Part shown: one piece after another, positions 24,830 through 32,734 of the stretch
How positions within the stretch are numbered: the first letter of the stretch is position 1
Layout: each line of letters starts with the position of its first letter
Origin: COE1 sp045579665
GTDB lineage: Bacteria > Bacillota > Clostridia > Lachnospirales > Lachnospiraceae
Length of the DNA: 64,000 bases
Assembly: GCA_045579665.1 (NCBI GenBank)
Contig: JAZNMO010000127.1
Location: forward strand, 1 to 64,000
Direction: 5' to 3'
The notes under the pieces: generated by a model
Database searches by the model: none
Told to the model about the DNA's origin: nothing
What the model saw: the letters and a program-made list of their open reading frames with translations, nothing else
Position numbers and translations under genes: made by a program

Positions 24830-27268
24830 ATGAGTAGTAATAGAAATTTGCAGATAAAAGAGATTACAGAAGATAAGGTAGTTATTACTTGGGATAAGGA
24901 AGAAGATGAAGACTGCTATCGTGTATATTGGGCAGATGCGGATACACCAACGATGAAATATCGTCTGATGACAGAGATCAAAGATAACAGCTATACATTG
25001 AAAAAAGCAACTCATGTGCCACATTTTCTAAAGGTTTCACGGGTGAAAAATGGTGTGGAATCAGTATGTAGTGATGTGTTGCAAACACCGATAAAAAAGG
25101 TGTTTCATGAACAGTTAGAAGAGTTGAACCGAGGACTTGTAGCCATCAAGGTTACAAATGGTGTCTTTGTGAGCTGGCGTCTTTTCTTGCAGGAGGTTAA
25201 GGGGTACAGTCAGACAGGATTGACGGGAACAGATTTCTATGTATATCGTAATGGAGAACAATTGGCACTTGTTACAGACAGTACGAATTATCTAGATACG
25301 GAGGGTACACAACAGGATGAGTATTCTGTGGCAGCAGTATGTGATGGGACAATAGGAGAGAAATGTGAGCCTGTAAAGGTATGGGATAAAGAGTATCTGG
25401 ATATTCCGATTCAAAAGCCGGAAGGTGGTGTGACACCTGCAGGGCAGAGCTATGAATACAGTGCAAACGATATGAGTGTAGCAGATGTAGATGGTGACGG
25501 AGAATATGAATATATCGTAAAGTGGGATCCGTCAAATTCTCATGATGTATCCATAAAGGGCTATACAGGCAAGCAGTATCTTGATTGCTATAAGTTGGAT
25601 GGAACCTTGCTCTGGAGATTGGATATGGGCATCAATATTCGTGCGGGTGCTCATTATACACAGTTTATGGTGTATGACTTTAATGGAGATGGTAAGGCAG
25701 AGATGGCTGTAAAGACAGCACCGGGAACACGAATGACAAGCTTTTGGGCAGATGGAAGTATCAAGGAAGAAAGATATATTACCATGCCGCAAGTAGATTT
25801 GGAGGCAGGATATTCACACGAAGATAATTATGTTTGTTCGGCACAGGATTATAAATGTCACTTAATCACAACTTTTATGGAATGGCATGCGCATCCAGAG
25901 GTAAAAAGAGGGCAATGGCCATTAACCCTTGAAGAATGCTTTGGAATAGAGAAGAAGTATGAATATCCACTTAGCTATGAGGATGCTGAAAAGCTGGCGG
26001 AGTATTTCATTCATGTATATGCTCCATCAAGAAGTCCGAAGAATGAACTTGAACAATTTGAGGGTTTTGTATATGAAGGGCCTGAGTATTTGACTATGTT
26101 TGCGGGGGACGGTAGAGAACTACAAACCATACCTTTTAAGTATGATCGAGTAGATGATGGATTGATGTGGGGAGATTACGCATTTAACAGAATTGAGCCT
26201 TGCAATCGTGTGGATAGATTCTTATCAGGAGTTGCTTATCTGGACGGTGAGAGACCATACTTAATCATTTGCAGAGGGTATTATACCAGAACAACGATTG
26301 TGGCATATGATTTCTTTGGAAATGCATTTCATGAGGTGTTTGCAATTGACAGTGGTTTTGTGCCAATGAAGAATCCTTTTGACAGTCGGGAGGTACATGA
26401 TTCTATAGGTACAGACCCGGTATATGGAAGGCTTGCAGGTCAGGGAAATCATAGTCTGGCAACGGCAGATATAGATGGCGACGGATGTATGGAGATAATC
26501 TATGGGGCAGCAGTAATTGACCATGATGGTAGTCTTTTGTACAGCAGCTATGGATATAGACCGGATGGTGTATATGCAAAGCTGGGACATGGGGATGCGA
26601 TGCACGTAGCTCGTATTGATCCGGACAAACCGGGATTTGAGATCTTTAATGTATTTGAAGGCGGGGCAGCTGCACCTTATGGCTTTGCGCTTCGAGATGC
26701 AGAAAGCGGAGAACCAATCTTTGGAGAATATGCGACAACAGACCTAGGAAGATGTATGATTGGTAAAATTGATCCTAATACAAGAGGATTGCAGGTATGG
26801 GTAAAGGATGTATTTGACTGTAAAGGAAATAAGCTGGATGTTCCACTGCTTGGAACAAATCAGAGTATTCGTTTTGCAGCAGATTTGACGACTCAGGTTA
26901 CAGATGGTGTCGAGTATATAGGAAGTGTCCAGACAGGCATAGTAAACGACACGATTCATGGAACTATGCTGGTTCCAACAAATACGATGACCAATAACGG
27001 AACAAAAGGTAATCCATGTCTGGTTGCAGATATCTTTGGTGATTTCAGAGAGGAGCTGTTACTTAGAACAGAAGATAGCAGTGCCATCAGAATCTATATG
27101 AATACAGACATTACAAAGCATAAGCTTTTTACTCTTATGCATGACACACAGTACCGTTGTAGTGTTGCTTGGCAGAATAATTGTTACAATCAGCCGGGAT
27201 ATACCAAGTTCTATTATGGAAGTGATATGGACTTTAAATATGTGTTACCACAGTTGGTGAAAGAATAA
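24830..27268 (+). CDS. Rhamnogalacturonan lyase, polysaccharide lyase family 11
   Basis: An 812-residue protein. Two fibronectin-like regions cover roughly residues 1-190. The PL11 beta-propeller follows, with repeated calcium-binding D-x-D-x-D-G motifs such as DVDGDGEYEYIVKWDPSN, DFNGDGKAE and DIDGDGCMEI. PL11 enzymes cut the rhamnose-galacturonate backbone of pectin by beta-elimination. No signal peptide or lipobox is present, so it should act inside the cell on imported oligosaccharides, like Bacillus YesX rather than secreted YesW. Context (importer, YesN-like regulator) agrees. Exo or endo mode cannot be told from sequence. Confidence 0.92.
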   Translation: MSSNRNLQIKEITEDKVVITWDKEEDEDCYRVYWADADTPTMKYRLMTEIKDNSYTLKKATHVPHFLKVSRVKNGVESVCSDVLQTPIKKVFHEQLEELNRGLVAIKVTNGVFVSWRLFLQEVKGYSQTGLTGTDFYVYRNGEQLALVTDSTNYLDTEGTQQDEYSVAAVCDGTIGEKCEPVKVWDKEYLDIPIQKPEGGVTPAGQSYEYSANDMSVADVDGDGEYEYIVKWDPSNSHDVSIKGYTGKQYLDCYKLDGTLLWRLDMGINIRAGAHYTQFMVYDFNGDGKAEMAVKTAPGTRMTSFWADGSIKEERYITMPQVDLEAGYSHEDNYVCSAQDYKCHLITTFMEWHAHPEVKRGQWPLTLEECFGIEKKYEYPLSYEDAEKLAEYFIHVYAPSRSPKNELEQFEGFVYEGPEYLTMFAGDGRELQTIPFKYDRVDDGLMWGDYAFNRIEPCNRVDRFLSGVAYLDGERPYLIICRGYYTRTTIVAYDFFGNAFHEVFAIDSGFVPMKNPFDSREVHDSIGTDPVYGRLAGQGNHSLATADIDGDGCMEIIYGAAVIDHDGSLLYSSYGYRPDGVYAKLGHGDAMHVARIDPDKPGFEIFNVFEGGAAAPYGFALRDAESGEPIFGEYATTDLGRCMIGKIDPNTRGLQVWVKDVFDCKGNKLDVPLLGTNQSIRFAADLTTQVTDGVEYIGSVQTGIVNDTIHGTMLVPTNTMTNNGTKGNPCLVADIFGDFREELLLRTEDSSAIRIYMNTDITKHKLFTLMHDTQYRCSVAWQNNCYNQPGYTKFYYGSDMDFKYVLPQLVKE

Positions 27269-27273
27269 ACTGG

Positions 27274-27297
27274 AAAGACGCCAAATTGGCGTCTTTT
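27274..27297 (+). terminator. Terminator after the PL11 gene
   Basis: AAAGACGCC, loop AAATT, GGCGTCTTTT; closes the pectin locus. Confidence 0.88.
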
Positions 27298-27443
27298 GGT
27301 ATATAAAGAATAGGGTGATTTTCTTAGATTAGGTGTTATATTCCTAGCAAATGTACTGGAAATATAGTATTATGTTAACTAGGGGGGATGTGACAAGATA
27401 GGGGATTCGGACTAAGGTATAGGCAATATGGAGGTACGAGAGA

Positions 27444-28139
27444 GTGCGAATCGCGATATGTGATGATGAAAGGCTATATAGTGAAGCAGTGATAGAGAAC
27501 TGCAAAAGTGTTTTTGGACAAAAAGCTGTCATATATGACTACTATTCTAGTGGAGAAGAATTACTGGCTACGGATATGCAGTACGATTTTCTGTTCTTAG
27601 ATATCGAGATGACAGGAATGGATGGTATACAGGTAAAGGATACTCTGGAAAGAAAAAAATCACAGGTAAGGATTATCTTCCTGACAAGTCATGAGGAACG
27701 TATGGTAGAGGCATTTGGAGCAAATGTAATTGGATTCTTACAGAAGCCTATTCGGGAGGAGGCTTTTGCGCAGATTGTTAAGAAGATGAAGCTGTTTATC
27801 AATAGGAAAACAGTGGAATGGGAAGAGAACGGAAAGCAATATACTGTCTATACAGATTCTGTCAGATACATAGAGGCTGAGGATAAGTATACACATTTGG
27901 TAACAGAAGATGACAAATACCTGATACGCCGAACCATGAAGGAATGGGAAGCAGTATTACCACATACGGGCTTCTGTAGGGTAAATCGCTCTTGCATTAT
28001 AAATCTTGCGATATTCGATAAAAATCAGGATGAAGTTATCTTAGAAGAAGGTAAGAGGATTCGATTAAGTCGTAAGAATAAGGTGACTATATTGGAACAG
28101 TATAGGAGTTACCTAAGAAATAAGCTGGAAGAGATGTGA
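27444..28139 (+). CDS. LytTR-family response regulator
   Basis: A 231-residue regulator starting at GTG behind ATGGAGGTACGAGAGA. The receiver domain (1-~115) has CDDE, the phospho-acceptor Asp in FLDIEMTGMDG and LQKP. The LytTR DNA-binding domain (~130-228) ends in a typical CRVNRSCIINL segment. AgrA/ComE-type regulators bind pairs of direct repeats; such a pair lies at 29456-29489, before the peptide and bacteriocin genes. It pairs with the kinase downstream. Confidence 0.92.
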   Translation: MRIAICDDERLYSEAVIENCKSVFGQKAVIYDYYSSGEELLATDMQYDFLFLDIEMTGMDGIQVKDTLERKKSQVRIIFLTSHEERMVEAFGANVIGFLQKPIREEAFAQIVKKMKLFINRKTVEWEENGKQYTVYTDSVRYIEAEDKYTHLVTEDDKYLIRRTMKEWEAVLPHTGFCRVNRSCIINLAIFDKNQDEVILEEGKRIRLSRKNKVTILEQYRSYLRNKLEEM

Positions 28140-28147
28140 GGCGTGAG

Positions 28148-29410
28148 ATGGTAGAGGTAGTGTATTATGTTTTTGGCTTGCTATGTATGATTCTGATAGG
28201 AGAATGGACATATCATTGGACTGTAAAAGAGCCGAGGAATTTGATATTTGCCAGTTTGCTATATGCATTTGCGCTTTTATCTAAATTTATATTGTTTCCA
28301 GAATTGTTTGGTATTTTTTACATATTGGAATTAATAGTATGGTTTATCATATGTGAAGGTAAGTGGAATAGGAAACTGTTGAATATAATCATGTTGTATT
28401 TTATGATTGGTTTTGTAGAGTCTTTAGTAGACGTATTTTTAGATGTCTTATTTTATTTTGTGGTAAGTGATAGAGTAACAGATTTTGTATGTATAGGAAT
28501 GATGACGACTATATTTTATGCAGTGTGCAAAATGCAATGGTATCAAAAGCTTGTCAGATATTTGAATAGTATTTCTATTGGGAAATTTATATTAATTTTG
28601 ATTGTTCTTAATGTTAGTACCGCAATTGCTGTGTGGGGGAATATGGTATATGAGGAGTTGGATAATATTAGACTTACAATCGTATTCAGAGTATTTATTG
28701 CTGTCGAGCTCTGCGCGATTATAGGAGTAATTATATGGTTAGTTGTAGAGAGCTATCAGAAGAAATATTATTTAGAGAAAAATGCTTTAAAGGATGAAGT
28801 GATTAGGACACAACAGGCTTATTACGAGGTGCTCTGTGAAAAGGATAGAGAGATGCGAAGCTTTCGCCATGATATGACAAGTCAGATAGGAATATTGCAG
28901 ATGTTGTTAGAACAAGATAACATTGTGGAGGCTAAAGAGTATCTTAATCGTATTCATCAGGAGTTTGAACAGGCGTCCTTTCAGAAGATTCATGTGGGCG
29001 AGGAAAGACTAGATGCGATTCTTAGTATGATAAATCAAAGAGCGTCACAGAAGGGGATTCTGATAGAAATATCGGGAGAGTTAGAGCAGAGAACAGAGCT
29101 TGATATATATGAGCTTTGTACCATATTCTCTAATGCAATCAACAATGCAATGGAAGCGTGCGATAAGCTGGAGGATGATAAAAACATTGCGATTAAGCTA
29201 TTAAACCATAATCAGACATTATGCTGCAGATTTGAAAATTCTGCAACAGAGGAGATGTATCAAAGTATATTGAGAGAAGAAAGCACAAAAGCCAATAAGA
29301 ATGAACATGGTTACGGTGTTAGAAACATTAGGAATGCAGTAGAGCGATTAAATGGAAGTATGGAATACCAATACCGAGATGGAAAGGTAATGTTGGAAAT
29401 TTGTATTTAA
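28148..29410 (+). CDS. GHKL sensor histidine kinase (AgrC-like)
   Basis: A 420-residue kinase. ATG 28148 behind GAGGCGTGAG is preferred; a GTG at 28136 overlapping the previous stop is possible. About six membrane spans fill the first ~205 residues. The phospho-acceptor His lies in SFRHDMTSQ (about residue 241), followed by an ATPase N-box SNAINNAMEAC and G-box HGYGVRNI. AgrC-like kinases sense peptides; no AgrB-type processing gene is present here. It probably controls the adjacent bacteriocin. Confidence 0.9.
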   Translation: MVEVVYYVFGLLCMILIGEWTYHWTVKEPRNLIFASLLYAFALLSKFILFPELFGIFYILELIVWFIICEGKWNRKLLNIIMLYFMIGFVESLVDVFLDVLFYFVVSDRVTDFVCIGMMTTIFYAVCKMQWYQKLVRYLNSISIGKFILILIVLNVSTAIAVWGNMVYEELDNIRLTIVFRVFIAVELCAIIGVIIWLVVESYQKKYYLEKNALKDEVIRTQQAYYEVLCEKDREMRSFRHDMTSQIGILQMLLEQDNIVEAKEYLNRIHQEFEQASFQKIHVGEERLDAILSMINQRASQKGILIEISGELEQRTELDIYELCTIFSNAINNAMEACDKLEDDKNIAIKLLNHNQTLCCRFENSATEEMYQSILREESTKANKNEHGYGVRNIRNAVERLNGSMEYQYRDGKVMLEICI

Positions 29411-29429
29411 AAGTATATATTTTTGTATG

Positions 29430-29456
29430 AAATGGACCTAAACAGGGTCCATTTTT
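29430..29456 (+). terminator. Terminator after the kinase gene
   Basis: AAATGGACC (29430-29438) pairs with GGTCCATTT (29446-29454), followed by TT; it separates the two-component genes from the regulated promoter. Confidence 0.85.
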
Positions 29457-29489
29457 GCATTTCACGACAAAAAACTGCATTCTACGACA
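29456..29489 (+). promoter_or_regulatory. Direct repeats, probable LytTR-regulator binding sites
   Basis: TGCATTTCACGACA (29456-29469) and TGCATTCTACGACA (29476-29489) match at 12 of 14 positions with a 20-bp period, about two helix turns. This is the arrangement bound by AgrA/ComE-type regulators. The pair ends 6 bp before a -35 box. The regulator encoded at 27444 is the likely ligand. Confidence 0.75.
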
Positions 29490-29495
29490 TTGAGG

Positions 29496-29525
29496 TTGCA
29501 ATATGGGTTACATAATAAGTATGAT
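29496..29525 (+). promoter_or_regulatory. Promoter of the peptide/bacteriocin genes
   Basis: TTGCAA (29496-29501), 18 bp, TATGAT (29520-29525). It lies directly downstream of the repeats, fitting activation by a bound regulator. The predicted leader is very short (about 15 nt to the peptide start). Confidence 0.6.
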
Positions 29526-29546
29526 TCTCCTGAGGGAGGTGATTGT

Positions 29547-29606
29547 ATGTATCTTACGAGTACAGGTATTTGGGACGAAATTTTGAAGTGGTTGAAGGGA
29601 CAGTAG
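29547..29606 (+). CDS. 19-residue amphipathic peptide
   Basis: MYLTSTGIWDEILKWLKGQ, with a near-perfect ribosome site GAGGGAGGTGA before the ATG. It has no signal peptide. As a helix it puts I, W, I, L, W, L on one face and charged residues on the other, like phenol-soluble-modulin-type or leaderless peptides. It is the first gene behind the regulated promoter and lies between an AgrC-like kinase and a bacteriocin. It could be an unmodified inducing pheromone, a membrane-active peptide, or a translated leader. Reality is supported by the ribosome site and position; function is inference. Confidence 0.6.
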   Translation: MYLTSTGIWDEILKWLKGQ

Positions 29607-29710
29607 GTAAATAAATATATTATTTATGTTAGATTGAAAGGGGGAGATTCCATTGGTGTAGTAATATGATGAAAGAAATAATGAAATATAAGATAAAGGA
29701 GAAAATTGAT

Positions 29711-30064
29711 ATGAAGAAAAAAGGGTTCAAAGGATTATTTACAATTTGTATGGTATTGATGTTGGGATCAACAACAGTTTTAGCTGCATCTGAATCTTTA
29801 AATGGTGGTGGAGCAACCTGGTCAGGTGGAGAAAATGATGGGACATTATATTCTCAATTACAGGATAATGCTAATGATGGTGTGAGATATGAAGTAAATG
29901 TATGGGTTAAGTCCGATGATGGAAAGAAGAGTGAGAAATTTGGAACAACAAATGCTGTAGGTGAGGCTGGAGAAGTAAAAGTTACAAGAGCAGCTACGCA
30001 TAAATATCCACTCGTTACTGAAAAATGTGGTTATAACAGCTTTAAGGCAGTGAATGCTAATTAA
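29711..30064 (+). CDS. Lactococcin-972-family bacteriocin precursor
   Basis: A 117-residue protein. ATG 29711 behind AAAGGAG gives a proper signal peptide (MKKKGFKGLF, hydrophobic core, ending VLAAS); a start at 29666 would bury it. Mature about 91 residues, beginning with NGGGATWSGGEN, the Gly-rich TW start typical of lactococcin-972 relatives. The product would be secreted by Sec. The family kills by blocking septum formation through lipid II. It is longer than lactococcin 972 and has one Cys. The two genes downstream are the family's characteristic partners. Confidence 0.82.
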   Translation: MKKKGFKGLFTICMVLMLGSTTVLAASESLNGGGATWSGGENDGTLYSQLQDNANDGVRYEVNVWVKSDDGKKSEKFGTTNAVGEAGEVKVTRAATHKYPLVTEKCGYNSFKAVNAN

Positions 30065-30090
30065 TTGAACAAATAGAAGTGTAAATTATA

Positions 30091-30147
30091 AATCGTTAGT
30101 GCAATTATCAACTAGTATAAGGTAGTTGAATTGCATTAACGATTTTC
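30091..30147 (+). terminator. Hairpin between bacteriocin and immunity/transport genes
   Basis: AATCGTTAGTGCAATTATCAACTA (in part 30091-30110) pairs with TAGTTGAATTGCATTAACGATT (ending 30144), with a two-base bulge and a mismatch, then TTTTC. It probably gives partial termination, so the secreted peptide is made in excess over the membrane proteins. Confidence 0.7.
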
Positions 30148-30177
30148 AAAATAATATTTTGCATAGAGGGAATAACG

Positions 30178-32052
30178 TTGAAAAAGATTTTTGTGGGTAT
30201 AGGAATTCTTAGTGCTTTTTTTTCTATATATTTTTTCTTATTAGTGGCAGATAAGATGGTATATTTGAATGATGAAACAATTTATGATTTTGAATTATCT
30301 CATTCGGTTGATGCAGAGGAATTAAACAAATTAGCTAAGCAGATAGATGTTACAATTAGATTGGTTGATTTTAAAGATACTAGTTTTGGAAAAAAAGAAT
30401 TATATATTACTTTTATAAATCCGAATGAGGAAATTGAGTTGGGGAAGCGTCAGAGTGTTTTCCTAAATGAGAATGTAGTATATCAGGAATATAATGCAAA
30501 ATCTACAACAAAAATAAAGTATTTTACAATACAATGCAACAATCAAAGTAAAATAAATATGATTAGTTCATTATTAAATGAGAGTGGTTATGAGGTAAAT
30601 GTTGAAGAGAGTGAATCTATAAAATTTAACTTAAATATGTTGTTTTCATCATTTAATTTACTTTTTTTTGCATTGCTTACAATTCTTTTGACTTTAAGTA
30701 TTTCATCTTTTTATATCTATAGGTTAAAGGAAATTGGAATACTGAAATTGAACGGTTGGAGTAATATACGAATAGTGATTCGGCTATTAAGGAAGCCGCT
30801 AGTATACATTTATCTTTCTGCTTTTGGGTGTATAATTCCTTTTGGCATTTATGTTGCAATGAGGGAAATAAATAAAATCTTTTTGTATGTAGAAATATAC
30901 ATTAGTGTTAGTCTTTTTATGTTTTTTATATTTATTTTTGCTATGGTTTTGGGTGATTTTTTTGTAGATAATATTAATCAAATTAGTGCAATAAAAAACA
31001 AAAAAAATAATCAATTATTATTTTATGTGTTACTTATCTTTAAAGTTGTGATTGTGACATTGTTAGTATTTTCAATAAATAAAACAACCAACATTGTAAA
31101 GAGATTAGACGCTACATTGTGTGCAATCAATCAATTAGAGGAATATAATTTCTATAAAATAAGGACAGCTGTTGTGCCAGACCAAAAAGTATTTGATGAG
31201 TTGAATCAATTGATACAATCAATTGACGATGAACATGTATATAATTATAGTCCTCCCGATGAATTTATGAGCGCCGAAAAGCTCAGTCAGATTGAACTAA
31301 AGAAAACGGAAGTAGAAAAGTTTATTTATACAGAAATATCATGTAATATGTTAGAAATATTAGGGATTGTTGATATAGAAGGGAATGTTGTAAATGAATC
31401 ACAGATAGATGAGAGTGGAACATTGCTAATTCCGATACATTATAAAACGCAAAAAAATAAGATACTAGATTATTATCAAGTGGATGAAAATATAAAGATT
31501 ATCTATATACAGGATAAGCAGATTAAAGATGATATCTTGTTCCCTGGTTATTATGTGTTTGATTCGATATATCGTATTCAGCCGCTTGAAAAAAAGCTTT
31601 ATATTAATCGAGGTGAAGTTTTGTTTGATGAAGATGGTGCAAATATATTGGAAGAGGCATTAAATAAAATGCAATTAGATAAGTATAGTATTACCACAGA
31701 GCCATTAAATTCGGATTATAATATGCTCAAGGCCAATAATAGTTTGGAATTAGTAGAAAGCACTTTTCATTTAGTAATAAACAGTATGTCTTATATACTC
31801 TGTATATTTGCAATTATAACAATATATTGCGAACTGAAAAAAAAGGAATTTGGAGTGTATAAATTGTTAGGAAGATATCCGATAAAAGTAGTTACTAAGT
31901 TTATGGTTGTTCAATGTATCATAACAGTTACAATTACACTAATATTGAACAGAAAACTAATAGTATTGTTAGTTATAGAAACGATACTTTATATGCTAAT
32001 GATTTATAAATATATGAAGCACAAAGCAGTTGTAGCTATAAAAGGGAAATAG
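30178..32052 (+). CDS. Bacteriocin-associated 7TM membrane protein (DUF1430/lactococcin-972 type)
   Basis: A 624-residue membrane protein starting at TTG behind AGAGGGA. It has one N-terminal span, an outer region, about four to five spans between residues ~155 and ~310, a large outer loop and spans near the C-terminus. This fits the bacteriocin-associated integral membrane family found beside lactococcin-972 genes. Together with the ATPase 11 bp downstream it forms a FtsX/MacB-like ABC complex for immunity or export. Very AT-rich, like the whole bacteriocin block. Confidence 0.8.
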   Translation: MKKIFVGIGILSAFFSIYFFLLVADKMVYLNDETIYDFELSHSVDAEELNKLAKQIDVTIRLVDFKDTSFGKKELYITFINPNEEIELGKRQSVFLNENVVYQEYNAKSTTKIKYFTIQCNNQSKINMISSLLNESGYEVNVEESESIKFNLNMLFSSFNLLFFALLTILLTLSISSFYIYRLKEIGILKLNGWSNIRIVIRLLRKPLVYIYLSAFGCIIPFGIYVAMREINKIFLYVEIYISVSLFMFFIFIFAMVLGDFFVDNINQISAIKNKKNNQLLFYVLLIFKVVIVTLLVFSINKTTNIVKRLDATLCAINQLEEYNFYKIRTAVVPDQKVFDELNQLIQSIDDEHVYNYSPPDEFMSAEKLSQIELKKTEVEKFIYTEISCNMLEILGIVDIEGNVVNESQIDESGTLLIPIHYKTQKNKILDYYQVDENIKIIYIQDKQIKDDILFPGYYVFDSIYRIQPLEKKLYINRGEVLFDEDGANILEEALNKMQLDKYSITTEPLNSDYNMLKANNSLELVESTFHLVINSMSYILCIFAIITIYCELKKKEFGVYKLLGRYPIKVVTKFMVVQCIITVTITLILNRKLIVLLVIETILYMLMIYKYMKHKAVVAIKGK

Positions 32053-32063
32053 AGGATGATAAG

Positions 32064-32690
32064 ATGAACATAATATGTTTAGAAAATATTTGTAAAACTT
32101 ATAATAAAAAGAAAATATTTGATAATTTTAATTTACTCGTAGAAAAAGGGGAATTTCTAGGTATAAAAGGAGAAAGTGGAACAGGTAAATCAACTTTGCT
32201 GAATATTATTGGATTATTGGAAATGTGTGAAGGTAAAGTCATTATGGAAGGCAGAGAGATTGATTATCGAAACGCAAAACAAATACGCAATTTATTAAGA
32301 AGCAAAATTGGTTATTTGTTTCAAAACTTTGCACTAATTGATGATTTGACTGTATATGATAATCTGAAAATTGTATTAAAGGGAAATGATAGAAGAAATG
32401 CGAAGTCATTAATATTGCAAGAATTAAAAAAGCTAGGAATGGAGGATTCTATAAATAAAAAAATATATCAATTATCTGGTGGAGAACAACAAAGAATTGC
32501 TATTGTGAGATTAATATTACATAGCTGCGAGATAATATTGGCAGATGAACCGACAGGAAGCTTGGATGTTCGAAATGCGAAAATAGTTCTGGACTTACTG
32601 AAGGAGTTTCATGAACAAGGTAAAACGATTATTATGGTTAGTCATGATGAAAAGGCATTTTATCATTGTTCCAGAGTTATAAATTTATAA
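32064..32690 (+). CDS. ABC ATPase of the bacteriocin system
   Basis: A 208-residue ATPase with Walker A GESGTGKST, signature LSGGEQQR, Walker B IILADEPTG and switch VSHDEKAF. The size and the neighbour match the ATPase of lactococcin-972-type immunity/export systems (MacB/LolD-like). It couples ATP hydrolysis to the 7TM protein and ends the operon. Confidence 0.9.
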   Translation: MNIICLENICKTYNKKKIFDNFNLLVEKGEFLGIKGESGTGKSTLLNIIGLLEMCEGKVIMEGREIDYRNAKQIRNLLRSKIGYLFQNFALIDDLTVYDNLKIVLKGNDRRNAKSLILQELKKLGMEDSINKKIYQLSGGEQQRIAIVRLILHSCEIILADEPTGSLDVRNAKIVLDLLKEFHEQGKTIIMVSHDEKAFYHCSRVINL

Positions 32691-32715
32691 GTTTTTCAGA
32701 TAATTAAAGTTTATG

Positions 32716-32734
32716 GGGCGCCAATTAGGCGCCC
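32716..32734. terminator. Hairpin between convergent genes
   Basis: GGGCGCC, loop AATTA, GGCGCCC, then TTCTTC. The stop codon of the minus-strand symporter lies in the loop side. The T-run is imperfect on both strands. Confidence 0.6.

Noticed and set aside
27444..29606. Classic agr autoinducing-peptide system
   Set aside because: There is no AgrB-type processing protease and the small peptide lacks the thiolactone Cys of AgrD.
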